Assembly (NCBI GenBank): GCA_963772225.1
Contig: CAVYWD010000002.1
Location: 806,001 to 870,000 of the forward strand
Length of the DNA: 64,000 bases
Source of the DNA: CAVYWD01 sp963772225
Lineage (GTDB): Bacteria; Myxococcota; Myxococcia; Myxococcales; UBA5297
Direction: 5' to 3'
In this document: one piece after another, positions 1-10,628 of the stretch
Layout: each line of letters begins with the position of its first letter
Position numbering within the stretch: position 1 is the first letter of the stretch
Made by a program: the position numbers and the translations under genes
Notes under the pieces: model-generated
The model's input: the letters and a program-made list of their open reading frames with translations, nothing else
Database searches by the model: none
Told to the model about the DNA's origin: nothing

Positions 1-441
1 GCGGTCTTCCCGGACGTCGGCAAGGCGTCAATCGTGCTCGGAGGCGCCTATGGCACGGGCGAGGTCTTCGAGCGCGGGCGGGTGGTCGGGTATGCAGGGC
101 TCGTGCAGGTGACCGTGGGCGTACAGGCCGGCGGGCACACGTACCACGAGATCATCCTCTTCGACAGCAAGGAGGCGCTGGAGGCCTTCAAGCGCAGCAA
201 GGTATCGTTCTCGGCGAACGCCGCGGCCGTCTTTTCCAGCGCGGGCGCCGCGGCCTCCAGCGCCGGCGGGATGAGGGCCTACGTGCACACCGACGGAGGG
301 TTGCTGATAGAGGCCGATATCGGGGCGCAGAAGTTCATCTTCAAGCCGGCCGTGCTGGGGCGGGTGAAGACCGCTGAGCCCAAGGCCACGGTCAGCCAGG
401 CGAGCAAGCTCGGGGCGCCTTCGCCGCCGCCCATGCACTGA
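1..441 (+). CDS. SYLF-domain (Ysc84/DUF500) protein, 3' part only
   Basis: C-terminal part of a SYLF (Ysc84/DUF500) protein; the start lies left of the window and frame 1 is open from base 1. The visible part holds the glycine-rich stretch with GGAYGTGEVF, and TYHEIILFDSKEALEAFK and SKVSFSANAAAVFSS, which match the order of the SYLF fold. After the fold comes a short Ala/Pro-rich tail ending at TGA 439-441. SYLF proteins bind membrane lipids; bacterial members are usually small secreted or lipid-anchored proteins of unknown job. The signal peptide would be in the missing part. The 3' end faces the 3' end of prkA with a 41-base gap, so the two genes converge. Confidence 0.75.
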   Translation, partial: AVFPDVGKASIVLGGAYGTGEVFERGRVVGYAGLVQVTVGVQAGGHTYHEIILFDSKEALEAFKRSKVSFSANAAAVFSSAGAAASSAGGMRAYVHTDGGLLIEADIGAQKFIFKPAVLGRVKTAEPKATVSQASKLGAPSPPPMH

Positions 442-482
442 CCTGAGACCCGCCGTTTTAGACACCCGTCCTCAGCTTGGAT

Positions 483-2764
483 TCAGTCCGCGTAGCGCTT
501 CTTCATGAGGAAGACGGTCGCGTCCTTCGCGCACTGCTCGCAGTAGCCGTAGCGCGTGGTCATGGTCTTGAGCGCCGCGTCCGCCTGGGCGAGCTCCTTG
601 GGCGAGAGGTCCTTCTTGTCGTCGGAGAGGAACCTGAGCAGGTTCTGCGTCGACCGGCGCAGCGTCTTCTTGCGCTCGTCGAAGTAGTGGTCGCGCACGC
701 GGCGGAAGAGGTCGGGGAAGATGCGCGGGTAGTCGACCGGGTCGTCGGGGTGGTCGAGCCGGAACGCTCCGACCGCGCCGATGAGGCCCCGCCGGAACTC
801 TCCGCGCTCCTCCTCCGCGGGCATGACGATGGCCTCCATCTCGGTCATGCTGGCCTCGCTCGGGCGCTCGTACTCGCCGGTGATCCGGTTCCTCAGCTTC
901 TCTCCCTTGACCTAGTGGCTCACGTGCAGCACGTAGCGCTCGAAGAGCTCGCTGGTACTGGCGCTCGGAGACGAGGCCCATGCTGTCGCGGATCTCCTCG
1001 TCGATGAGGTCCAGGTACTCCGCCTCGGCCAGGCGCACGAACTCCTCGTGGTCGTGGTAGCCGTCCACCACCTCCTGCTGCAGGAACTCGTAGACGCTCT
1101 TGTCCTTGCAGAGCGCGCGCAGCTCCTCGAAGCACGGTCAGCGGCGTCAGGCACCGGGCCTCGGCGTTCTGCGCGGCGTTGAAGAGCGCGGTCTTGATCT
1201 CCCGGGCCGACGCGCCGCTGCCGCCCTCGTAGCGCGGGTACGTGTCCGACTCGTTGTACAGGTCGGCCAGGTGGTTCTTGAGCTCCTTCGCCTCCTGGAG
1301 GCTCAGCCGGTCGGGCGTCTCGCCGCTGTCGTAGAGCTTGAGCTTCTCGACCGGGGAGAGGTCGTCGACCAGGTCGCGCAGCTGGCCGTGGTAGCGGTCG
1401 GCGATGGGCTTCTTGAGCCGGGTGAGCATGGCCCAGAGCGACGCCACCCGCGTCGCGTGCGGCGCCACGTGCCGCCCGACCGTGCCCTGCGTGACCCGCT
1501 GGTCGTAGATGTCCTGCTCCACCGAGTACCGGCGCAGGTAGGGGACCCGCACCAGCTCGATGCGCCCCTTGAACGAGGCGAAGTCCGGCAGCTCCTTGAA
1601 CGCCGCCAGGTGCTTCTCGTTGGACGAGGCGATGAGCACCAGGTCGAGGTGCAGCAGGAAGTGCTCCATGGGCACCGTGCCGGTCTCGCTGGTCCCGAGG
1701 AGGTACTTGAAGGCCTCCAGTGGGCGCTTGAGCAGGTCGGCGTACTCGATGAGCCCGCGGTTGGCGGGCACCAGGGGCCCGTAGGGCTCGAAGAGCGACA
1801 GGCTCTGCAGCGCCGGCGGCAGGTTGCTCACCGTCTTGTCGGCGGTCACCTGCCGGTAGGCCGCGTCCACCGACATCTGCGGCTCCACCGTGAGCGCGGC
1901 CTGTTGGTAGCGGCGGTCGACGTAGAAGCGCTCGACCTGAACGTGCCGCAGCACCTTGAGGTAGTCGCCGTGGTAGGCGCTCGAGAGGCTGTCGAAGATG
2001 GCCCGGCACTTGTTGCAGAGGTCGCCCTGCGCGATGTAAGCGGAGAGCGCGAAGTCGTCGGGGCCCTGGGTGCGGGCCGTCGCCAGGGCCTGGTCCAGCA
2101 GCGCTTTGCGCTCGATCCGGGGCACCAGGAAGATGGGGTGGTCCTTCAGCTCGCACGTGATCCGGGCGTCGAGCGCGTCGCCCTCGAGCTTGGCGTAGCT
2201 CGCGAGCTCGCGCTCGGCGGAGCTGCCCCCGGCGCGGTCGGAGAAGCCCAGGGTGCCCTTGACCAGCTTCTCCGACGGGAAGATCCAGTTGAACCGGTAG
2301 AGGGCTCCCTCGTTGAGCCGGCTGTAGCGCTCCGTGCCGCGCATGATGGCGGCGACGAGCGAGCTCTTGGCGCTTCCGTTGGGCCCGTGCAGGAAGATGA
2401 GCTTGTTCACGCGGCCCAGGCGCACGAAGTTGCCCAAGACCCGGTAGATGGCGCCCTGCACCTCCTCCTGGCCCGCGACACGCCCTTCCCCGTCGACGTC
2501 CAGGTCGAAGATCCGGAAGCGCTTCTGGACCCCCGAGGGCGTCTCGCGCGGCTCGGCGCCGAAGTGGTCGAAGACGTCCTTGAGGTACTGGGCCGCGTTG
2601 CGCGCGTGGAGCCGCGGGTGCGCCAGGAAGACCTGGAGGTACTCGTCGAACGTGAGGAGCGTTCGGTTCGCCTCGAAGGCGGCCTTGACCTCCCCGCCCA
2701 CCGAGTGCAAATGGCAATCGGCGTCGGCAGCGGGTTGGACCTCGGCGCGCTCGGGATCAGCCAC
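483..2764 (-). CDS. prkA: PrkA-type serine protein kinase, frame broken at three points
   Basis: Homologue of PrkA/YeaG, an AAA-type ATPase with a C-terminal kinase domain, linked in bacteria to starvation, sporulation and nitrogen stress. The N-terminal P-loop is GPNGSAKSS, followed by NEGALYRFNWIFPSEK and long conserved blocks such as DEYLQVFLAHPRLHARNAAQYLKD (split here: DEYLQVFLAHPR, then LHARNAAQYL). Start: GTG at 2764, because GGAGG lies 6 bases upstream; no better ATG exists. As written the gene needs three repairs: an extra base near 1130, an extra base near 951, and TAG at 912-914 where the family has Trp (HVSH-W-VKGEKL). Beyond each lesion the protein sequence resumes intact to KKRYAD and TGA at 483-485. 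About 760 residues in all, longer than the 630-690 usual in the family. Divergent from the Hsp70 gene. Confidence 0.85.
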
Positions 2765-2976
2765 GGGATGCCTCCAGGCTCTGGGGTGGCTCCTAGCAGA
2801 CCAGAGGACGGCTCCGCCACACAACAGCCGAGCGCTCGGGCGGCTTCCTTGCGTACGTCGGCCAAAGCTTCGAATGGCGACGCCTCCAAAAACTGCGCTA
2901 ATGTTCACCTTAGGCTTGGACCTCTTGTGCGCGAGAGCCCCCGCGCCCCTTTCGCTGCCTCGAGCAACCACTTCAA

Positions 2977-4507
2977 ATGCCCTCCAAGAACCCCATCATC
3001 GGCATCGACCTGGGAACCACCAATTCCTGTGCCGCCATCGTCCAGGACGACGGCAAGGTGAAGCTCATCCCCTACAAAGGCGGCGACTACACCATCCCGT
3101 CCATCTTCGCCATCGACGACAAGGGCAACGAGCTCATCGGCCACGAGGCCAAGCGCCAGTGGCAGCTCAACCCCCGGAACACCATCTACGCCGCGAAGCG
3201 GCTCATCGGCCGTTCACCCAAGGACGACGTGGTCGACACCATGCGTGCGGTCGGTGGCCTACAACGTCAAGGCCGGCGACCGGAACGACGTGGTCATCGA
3301 GTGCGCCAAGCAGACCCTGCGCACGGTCGACGTCTCCGCGAAGATCCTGAACAAGATCGCGACCGTCGCCTCCGACTACCTCAAGGTGCCCATCGCACCG
3401 CGCGGTGGTCACCGTGCCGGCCTACTTCACCGACCGCCAGCGCCAGGCGGTCAAGGACGCCGGCAAGCATGATCGGCCTCGAGGTGGTGCGGATCATCAA
3501 CGAGCCGACGCGGCGAGCCTCGCCTACGGCGTGGGCAAGAACCTGCACGAGACGGTGCTCGTCTACGACCTGGGCGGCGGCACCTTCGACGTCTCCATCA
3601 TCGAGATCCGCGACCGGGTGTTCGAGGTCAAGGCCACCGGCGGCGACATCTTCCTGGGCGGCATCGACTTCGACAACGCGATGATCCGCTACGTGCTCGA
3701 GCGAGTTCAAAGCCGAGCACGGCATCGACCTCTCCTCGGACCCGGTGGCCATGCAGCGCATCAAGGACCTCGCCGAGCGCACCAAGATCGACCTCTCGGC
3801 GCGTACCGAGGTCCCGTTCTCCATCCCCTTCATCACCATGACGCCGCAGGGCATGCCGCTGAACATCGAGATGACGTTCACGCGCAAGATGCTCGAGGAG
3901 CTGACCGAGCCACCTCATCGACAGGTCGATGAAGATCACCGAGCAGGTGCTCCGGCGACAGCCGAGCTCTCCATCGACGACATCCAGGAGGTCATGCTGG
4001 TGGGCGGCCAGACCCGCATGCCTCTGGTCCAGGAGCGGCTGGCGAAGTTCTTCGGGAAGCAGCCCTCCAAGGGCGTGCACCCGGACGAGGCGGTGGCCAT
4101 CGGGGCGGCGCTGTATGCCCACTCGCTCGAGGACGACTCGAACCTCAAATTGCAGCTGCTCGACGTCATCCCCATGGCCATCGGCCTGGAGCGCGCGGGA
4201 GGCGAGTTCCACGTCGTGTTCCCCCGCAACGCGGCCATCCCCAACGCGAAGCAGCTCATCGCCACCACCAGCTACGACAACCAGGACGCGCTGGCCATGC
4301 GCATCTTCCAGGGCGACAGCCGGGCGGTGAAGGACAACGAGCTGCTCGGCGAGTTCACCTTCTCGGGGATCCGGACGGCCAAGGCCGGCCAGGCGCAGGT
4401 CGAGGTGACCTTCGACGTCAACATCGAGGGCATCCTGACCATGAGCGCGCGCGACTGCGGCGTCCGGCAAGGTGATGAAGACCACCGTGCGGGTCACGCA
4501 GAGCTAG
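2977..4507 (+). CDS. Hsp70/DnaK-family chaperone lacking the lid domain, multiple frameshifts
   Basis: Hsp70-family ATP-dependent chaperone. The N-terminal phosphate loop IGIDLGTTNSC, the phosphate-2 block VYDLGGGTFDVSI and the adenosine block VMLVGGQTRMPLVQ are all present. The reading frame changes near 3250, 3397, 3468, 3511, 3702, 3910, 3955-3960 and 4460; all but 3511 are repaired by removing a base. After repair the protein is about 507 residues and stops at TAG 4505-4507 just after the beta-sandwich end (SGKVMKTTVRVTQS). The alpha-helical lid of DnaK (about 100-130 residues) is therefore absent. Start ATG 2977 gives the standard N-terminus although no clear Shine-Dalgarno is seen. A GC hairpin lies 37 bases after the stop. 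Not the main DnaK by context: no grpE or dnaJ beside it. Confidence 0.85.
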
Positions 4508-4543
4508 AGCGGGATCGCGCGCTCGGGTTCCTCACCCCCCCGG

Positions 4544-4569
4544 CCCCCTCCCCGCTCGCGGGGAGGGGG
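4544..4569 (+). terminator. GC-rich hairpin after the Hsp70 gene
   Basis: A 12-bp inverted repeat of C/T and G/A tracts with a TC centre lies 37 bases after the Hsp70 stop. No T-tract follows, so it is at best an incomplete intrinsic terminator. Its core, TCCCCGC and GCGGGGA, recurs in the 38-bp palindrome at 7843-7880. Confidence 0.45.
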
Positions 4570-4770
4570 GGGCTCGAAGCAAGCTCCTCCGCCCACAGGG
4601 CCCTCAGGCGGCGGCTAAGGGCCGGCTGGGCGTTGGCTCCAGCGGTCGGTCGGTTAGGAGCTTTCTGGCTGCGCAAGTGCGATGACCCCGACAGGCCGCT
4701 TGCTCCGAGCCAGGAGCGGGTCTTCTGGCGACGATCCAGCTCGGGTCGGAATTCGAGCCTTCATGGCGGG

Positions 4771-6102
4771 TCACTTCAGCGCGTCGGCCAACTCCTGCTC
4801 GAGCCGCTCCAGGGACATGAAGTGCCGCTCAATCTGCTCGAGCGGCCGGCCCGACCGCTTCAGATCGCGCAGGAGGTCGAGGAACTCGGAGTAGCCTCGC
4901 TGGTCGATGAGCCGGCGCACGGCCTCGCCGGCCACCGCGTAGGCGACTCGGACGTCGGGCCCCATCCCCAAGAGCATCCTGTCGAGCTGCGACAGCTTCG
5001 GCAACCTCCCCGCCTTGGCCATCTGCCCCAGGACAGTCCGCTCCCCATCGGGGAGCCGCCCCTCGTTGCCGTTCGCGGAAAGGCGCATGTTCTCGGCGAA
5101 GCCCTCGTTGAGCCAGCGCGGGGCGCCCATGCCCGCGAGGTCCGTCACCACCACGTGCGTGAACTCGTGCACCATCACCTCCGCGAAGCTCTGGTCGAGC
5201 TCGGCGCCGCCGTTGATGACGATCTGCCGGCCGTCCCAGAACCCGGCGGCCGACGCCTCCCGCGTCCCCGCGTACTTCGCCATGAACTCCTTGCGCGTCA
5301 TCAGCACGACCCGCGTGCGCCCGTCGAGCCTGTGCCCCAGCTGGTTGGCGACGAAGTCGTAGGTGCGGTCGAGCAGCTTCTCGACCCGGCTCTCGAAGGC
5401 CATCATCTCCCCAGCGTCGCGCTGCCCGGCGGAGTAGCTGAAGACGAAGTGGGCCATCTCCTGCTTGCGCACGCCGTCCGGCGCGAGCTGTCGGCGCGCG
5501 TCGTCGGCCTGGATTTGCCGGACCCAGTCGCGCACGGCGTTCTTGGTCGCCAGCTCCGCCTTCTGCTGGTACTGCGCCTCCCGGGCCTTGAGCCCTTCGA
5601 CGTCCGAGCTCCGCTGGGTCTGGGCGGCGCGCGCCTTGGCCAGGGCGGGGCCCACCGCCGCGCCCGACGCCTGCGCCTTCTCGTACCGGTCGACGGCCAC
5701 CGCGAAATCCTGCTCGTCCATGGCCAGCTCCGCCCGCGCGACCAGCGCGGGAACATCCGCCGGCTTGAGCGCGACGGCCTCGTCGAGGTGCCGGGCCGCG
5801 GCGGAGCGCTGGCCGAGCTGCACCTCGATCTGTCCGAGGAGCGTGAGGCCCGCGGCGGTCTTCTCGAGCAAGACCGCCCGCTCGGCGAGCGCCACGGCGA
5901 TCATCGGGTCGCCCCGGGCGCCCTGCGCCCCTTGAAGGAGCGCCGCGGCGAGGCGCCGGCGCTGCGGCGCCGAGTAGTCCTCCGGCTTTGCGGAGGCGAA
6001 CTTCAGGAACAGCTGCTCGGCGTCGGCCGCCTTCGCCAGCGCTTCGGCCTCGTCGACCGGCACCGCCGCGAGGAGCGACACCAGGAGCAGCGCGGCCGCC
6101 AT
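4771..6102 (-). CDS. secreted TPR-containing zinc metallopeptidase (peptidase MA-like)
   Basis: Predicted exported protein of 443 residues. ATG 6102 starts a short hydrophobic signal (MAAALLLVSLLAAVPVDEAEA) after an AAGGGGG stretch. Residues about 60-160 form TPR-like helices, followed by a charged linker. The catalytic region has HEFTH at 312-316 and the downstream WLNEGFAE at 330-337, the gluzincin layout in which the two His and the second Glu bind zinc. This fits the peptidase MA-like (DUF1570-type) family. Substrate unknown. It converges on the Hsp70 gene and is divergent from the NtrC-type regulator, with 261 bases between the two starts that could hold promoters for both. An upstream in-frame ATG at 6177 would add 25 residues that bury the signal peptide, so it was not chosen. 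Confidence 0.75.
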   Translation of the reverse strand: MAAALLLVSLLAAVPVDEAEALAKAADAEQLFLKFASAKPEDYSAPQRRRLAAALLQGAQGARGDPMIAVALAERAVLLEKTAAGLTLLGQIEVQLGQRSAAARHLDEAVALKPADVPALVARAELAMDEQDFAVAVDRYEKAQASGAAVGPALAKARAAQTQRSSDVEGLKAREAQYQQKAELATKNAVRDWVRQIQADDARRQLAPDGVRKQEMAHFVFSYSAGQRDAGEMMAFESRVEKLLDRTYDFVANQLGHRLDGRTRVVLMTRKEFMAKYAGTREASAAGFWDGRQIVINGGAELDQSFAEVMVHEFTHVVVTDLAGMGAPRWLNEGFAENMRLSANGNEGRLPDGERTVLGQMAKAGRLPKLSQLDRMLLGMGPDVRVAYAVAGEAVRRLIDQRGYSEFLDLLRDLKRSGRPLEQIERHFMSLERLEQELADALK

Positions 6103-6363
6103 GGGAGAGCCCCCTTTCGCCGAAGGCCTTGCGGGTGGAAGTGGGGCATTTTCCACCGAGGTCGCCGGTCGGTTCAACGACAGAGCGACGCGGCGCCCTC
6201 GCGCCGCCTCGGCGTTCGCCTGTCTTTGGGACGAGCGGCCCGGCCGGACCCGCCCACGCCGCCCTGGCTGGGCGCGTGGGTTGTGTTAGGGTTCGCGCCC
6301 AAGAGTCGCAGGACCCGCGAGGCGGCCGCTTCGCGGCGCTTCCATCCGCGTCTAGGGTGCACG

Positions 6364-7779
<1,416 letters not shown>

Positions 7780-7842
7780 CAAAGCTGCGCCTCAAACCGC
7801 CGAGATCTGTTGGCAGCCGTTGCGGCGCACCCTCTCCCCTTC

Positions 7843-7880
7843 GACCCATCCCCGCGAGCGGCCGCTCGCGGGGATGGGTC
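7843..7880. repeat. perfect 38-bp palindrome
   Basis: Bases 7843-7880 read the same on both strands with no mismatch and no spacer; the centre is between 7861 and 7862. It sits 63 bases after the regulator stop and about 75 bases before the barrel gene's promoter. It could end transcription, but no T-tract follows either arm. The GCTCGCGGGGA segment also occurs in the hairpin at 4544-4569, which suggests a dispersed REP-like element. Confidence 0.7.
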
Positions 7881-7955
7881 GGGGGTCCGGCAACGCCCCG
7901 ATATCGATGCGGTTTCCACTGCGCCGGGCCCCGGTTATCGCGCTTCGTGGCCTTC

Positions 7956-7985
7956 TTGACACCCCTCACCCCCGCCCAGTAGCGT
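7956..7985 (+). promoter_or_regulatory. sigma-70-like promoter of the outer-membrane barrel gene
   Basis: TTGACA (7956-7961), an 18-base spacer, then TAGCGT (7980-7985). The -35 box is perfect and the -10 weak, as is frequent in high-GC bacteria. Predicted start of transcription about 50 bases before ATG 8043. Confidence 0.5.
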
Positions 7986-8042
7986 GACTCGGCTGTACGC
8001 GCGGGGCCCGCTCTTGGGCTCCGAAAGGGCTCCGGAGGAGTG

Positions 8043-9353
8043 ATGGGCTTCGATCGCCTCTCTCGTCTCATGCCGTGGGCGACCGGCCTCTTCCTCGCCC
8101 TCCCAAGCGCGGCCGCGGGCGCCGAGATCACCCGCGTGGCGACCGCGTTCGAGGCGGATAACCCTTTCAGCTTGAACCTCGACGTGAGCTTCGAGCGGAC
8201 CTGGCGGCAGGGGCTCATCACCCGAGAGAACCGGGTGGCCAACTCGAGCGGCATCGGCTCCACCGTCACCGAGGTTCCCGAGCTCAGGTACTCGGAGCTG
8301 ATCAACCAGCTCCCGATGCGCGCGGCGTTCGGCATCTACCACGACCTCGAGCTGCACGCCTCCACGTCCCTGGTCTTCTTCGACAACAGGTCGTGGGGCT
8401 ACGCGAGTGGCGTGAGCGACGCCACATCCACCATCCACAACAACGGCTGCACCAACGGCAGCGCGGACTGTGTCGCCCCCACCGGCGGCACGACGCCCCT
8501 CTTTGGCGTCCCCGGCAGCTCTTATCGAGCGGGCCTCAGCGACTTTCTGATCGGCTTCTCGTGGGCCATCCTGAACGACCGCAAGGACGACACCAAGCCG
8601 AAGTGGGTCTTCTCGTTCGACTACCAGATCCCCACGGCGACGGTCGCCGATCCATCGGCGGCCACCTCCAGCACGTCGGCGGGCGGCATCGGCGAGAAGG
8701 TGAACCGGTTCATCTTCTCCACGGCGCTCTCCAAGCGCCTGGGCGCCATCGACCCCTACGTGAAGTTCACCTACAGTCTGCCGACGCAGGCTTCCGGCTT
8801 CTGGACCAACTGCAACGCGCCCAGCGGCCTCGCCTACTCGGGGAACTGCGGCGTGGGCCCGTGGACACCCAGCGAGACCGGCCTCAAGCCCCAGCACAAG
8901 GCGAGCATCCTCTTCGGCGCCGAGTTCTACCCCTACGACAACCCCGAGAAGCACCAGCGGGTGGGCGTGGACCTTCAGCTCGGCGGCACCTGGGTGAGCG
9001 AGGGCCGCGTCGAGAACGAGCTCTCGGATGCCTTGGGCAAGCTGCTCTACACTCAGGAGTACCTGACGGTCGGGGGCCAGGTGGGGCTCTACGCGCGCGC
9101 CGCCGACTTCGTCCAGCTCCGGCTGAACGCCAGCCTCTACACCGACACCGAGCACTTCCTGACCAATGAGCCGGTTGGGAAGGTCCTCAACAACACGTGC
9201 CCCACCGGCGGCGCGCCGTGCGTGGACACGAGCAACGCCACCAAAGAGATGAACCCGAACTACGACTTTCGCTACGACACGCCAGGCAGCCGCTTCCGCA
9301 TCAGCCAGGTCACGGTCTTCTCGGCGATGGCCACCGGAACGATCAACTTCTGA
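8043..9353 (+). CDS. predicted outer-membrane beta-barrel protein
   Basis: 436-residue predicted outer-membrane protein of unknown substrate. ATG 8043 is preceded by GGAGG five bases upstream; GTG 8040 is the alternative. Residues 1-26 form a signal peptide (LFLALPSAAAGAE). The mature part is full of alternating hydrophobic strands with aromatic girdles (FEADNPFSLNLDVSFER, KHQRVGVDLQLGGTWV) and ends in GTINF, a C-terminal Phe as expected for BAM-assembled barrels. Cys-containing loops (NNGCTNGSADC, TNCNAPSGLAYSGNC, NTCPTGGAPC) could form surface disulfides. Similar lipid- or nutrient-transport barrels without clear family are common in myxobacteria. It follows its own promoter and converges with rsmI (18-base gap). 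Confidence 0.7.
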   Translation: MGFDRLSRLMPWATGLFLALPSAAAGAEITRVATAFEADNPFSLNLDVSFERTWRQGLITRENRVANSSGIGSTVTEVPELRYSELINQLPMRAAFGIYHDLELHASTSLVFFDNRSWGYASGVSDATSTIHNNGCTNGSADCVAPTGGTTPLFGVPGSSYRAGLSDFLIGFSWAILNDRKDDTKPKWVFSFDYQIPTATVADPSAATSSTSAGGIGEKVNRFIFSTALSKRLGAIDPYVKFTYSLPTQASGFWTNCNAPSGLAYSGNCGVGPWTPSETGLKPQHKASILFGAEFYPYDNPEKHQRVGVDLQLGGTWVSEGRVENELSDALGKLLYTQEYLTVGGQVGLYARAADFVQLRLNASLYTDTEHFLTNEPVGKVLNNTCPTGGAPCVDTSNATKEMNPNYDFRYDTPGSRFRISQVTVFSAMATGTINF

Positions 9354-9371
9354 CGCTCCCCGCGCCGAGGC

Positions 9372-10211
9372 TCAGGCCTCGCCCCGGACCTTGAGCGCCA
9401 GGGCGTAAACCTCGCTCCGCGGCCGCCCAGTGGCTTGCGCGATCTCCCGGGCGATCTCCTTGACGGAACCCTCTCCGGCGGCCAGCCGGCGCCGTACCTC
9501 GAAGAGGATGGCGTCGTCCGAGGCCTGCTCGCTCGCGTCTTCGCCCAGGCCTTCGACGACCAAGGCGACCTCGCCGCGGACCTCGCCGCCGAACCGCTCC
9601 GCCAGCTCTGAGAGGCGCCCGCGGACGATCTCCTCGTGGACCTTGGTCAGCTCGCGCGAAAGCGCCGCGCGCCGGTCCCCGAGCGCTCGAGCGAGCTCCT
9701 CGAGCGTCTCGCCGATCCGCTCCGGCGACTCGAACAGGACCAAGGTGGCCGGCAGGCGCTTGAGGAACGCGAGCGCCCGCTCCCGCGGCGGGCCTTTGCG
9801 AGGCAGAAAGCCCGCGAAGAAGAAGCGGTCGGTGGGCAGGCCGGAGGCGCTCAGCGCCGCGATGGCCGCCGACGGCCCGGGGATGGCCACCACGCGGACC
9901 TGCGCCGCGACGGCGGCCTGGACGAGGTGCGTCCCCGGGTCGCTGATGCCCGGGCTGCCGGCGTCGGTCACGAGCGCGAGGTCGTCTCCGCCGAGGAGCC
10001 GCTCGACCAGCGCCGAGGCCTGCGCGGCCTCGCGGAACGCCGGGCAAGAGACCAGCGGCGTGGAAACCCCGAACCGCTCGCAGAGCACGCGCGTCCGGCG
10101 GGTGTCCTCGGCGACGATGGCTCGCACGGCCTTGAGCGTCTCGAGCGCTCGGAGGGTGATGTCGCCCAGGTTCCCGATGGGCGTCGCGACGAGGTAGAGC
10201 GTGCCGGCCAT
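9372..10211 (-). CDS. rsmI: 16S rRNA (cytidine1402-2'-O)-methyltransferase RsmI
   Basis: 279 residues. RsmI uses S-adenosylmethionine to methylate the 2'-OH of C1402 in the ribosomal decoding centre. The N-terminus GTLYLVATPIGNLGDITLRA, the block VAEDTRRTRVL, the SAM-site signature VTDAGSPGISDPG and AIPGPSAAIAALSASGLPTD, FFAGFLPRK and LFESPERI are the family hallmarks (tetrapyrrole-methylase fold). Full length; ATG 10211 is the standard start. Lies 9 bases after the yraN stop on the same strand, the usual neighbour, so the two are probably co-transcribed. Confidence 0.95.
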   Translation of the reverse strand: MAGTLYLVATPIGNLGDITLRALETLKAVRAIVAEDTRRTRVLCERFGVSTPLVSCPAFREAAQASALVERLLGGDDLALVTDAGSPGISDPGTHLVQAAVAAQVRVVAIPGPSAAIAALSASGLPTDRFFFAGFLPRKGPPRERALAFLKRLPATLVLFESPERIGETLEELARALGDRRAALSRELTKVHEEIVRGRLSELAERFGGEVRGEVALVVEGLGEDASEQASDDAILFEVRRRLAAGEGSVKEIAREIAQATGRPRSEVYALALKVRGEA

Positions 10212-10220
10212 GGACGAGTC

Positions 10221-10628
10221 CTACAGCAGAGGCGACGGCGACGCCATGGCGTCCTCCATGCCAAAGGCGGCCTCGAAGTGCTCGAAGCGCAGCCGGCCCC
10301 GCGCCTCGGAGATGGAAAGGACGTCGAAGCGGAGGGACCGGTTCTCCAGCCGATGCCTCTGCACGTACTCCATAGCGGCGTAGAGGAGCTTGCGCCTCTT
10401 GAGCTTGCCCACCGTGGCCTCGGGGCTTCCCCACGCGATCGACCGGCGGTAGCGCACCTCCACGAAGACGACGGTCGAGTCGCGCTCGACGATGAGATCG
10501 ACCTCTCCCAGCCTCGTCTTGAAGTTCCGCTCGCGCAGCTGATAGCCGCGCTCGACGAGGTATTGAGCCGCAGACGATTCAGCGCTCTCTCCCCGCTCGA
10601 CGGGCGAGGTGCTAGCGATGGCTTTCAT
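10221..10628 (-). CDS. YraN/UPF0102 family endonuclease-like protein
   Basis: 135 residues from ATG 10628, chosen because GGGGGGAAGA lies just before it; an upstream ATG at 10676 would add 16 residues without a homologous look. The fold is that of small Holliday-resolvase/restriction-like proteins: RNFKTRLGEVDLIV carries the GE-x-D part and TVVFVEVRYR the second acidic strand. The usual E-x-K catalytic triplet reads E-V-R here, so nuclease activity is uncertain. Family members lie next to rsmI in many proteobacteria and their cellular role is still unclear. Confidence 0.85.
   Translation of the reverse strand: MKAIASTSPVERGESAESSAAQYLVERGYQLRERNFKTRLGEVDLIVERDSTVVFVEVRYRRSIAWGSPEATVGKLKRRKLLYAAMEYVQRHRLENRSLRFDVLSISEARGRLRFEHFEAAFGMEDAMASPSPLL

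Noticed and set aside
1100..3061. Long frame on the plus strand opposite prkA
   Set aside because: Antisense shadow of a high-GC gene; Arg/Leu/Val-rich without domains.
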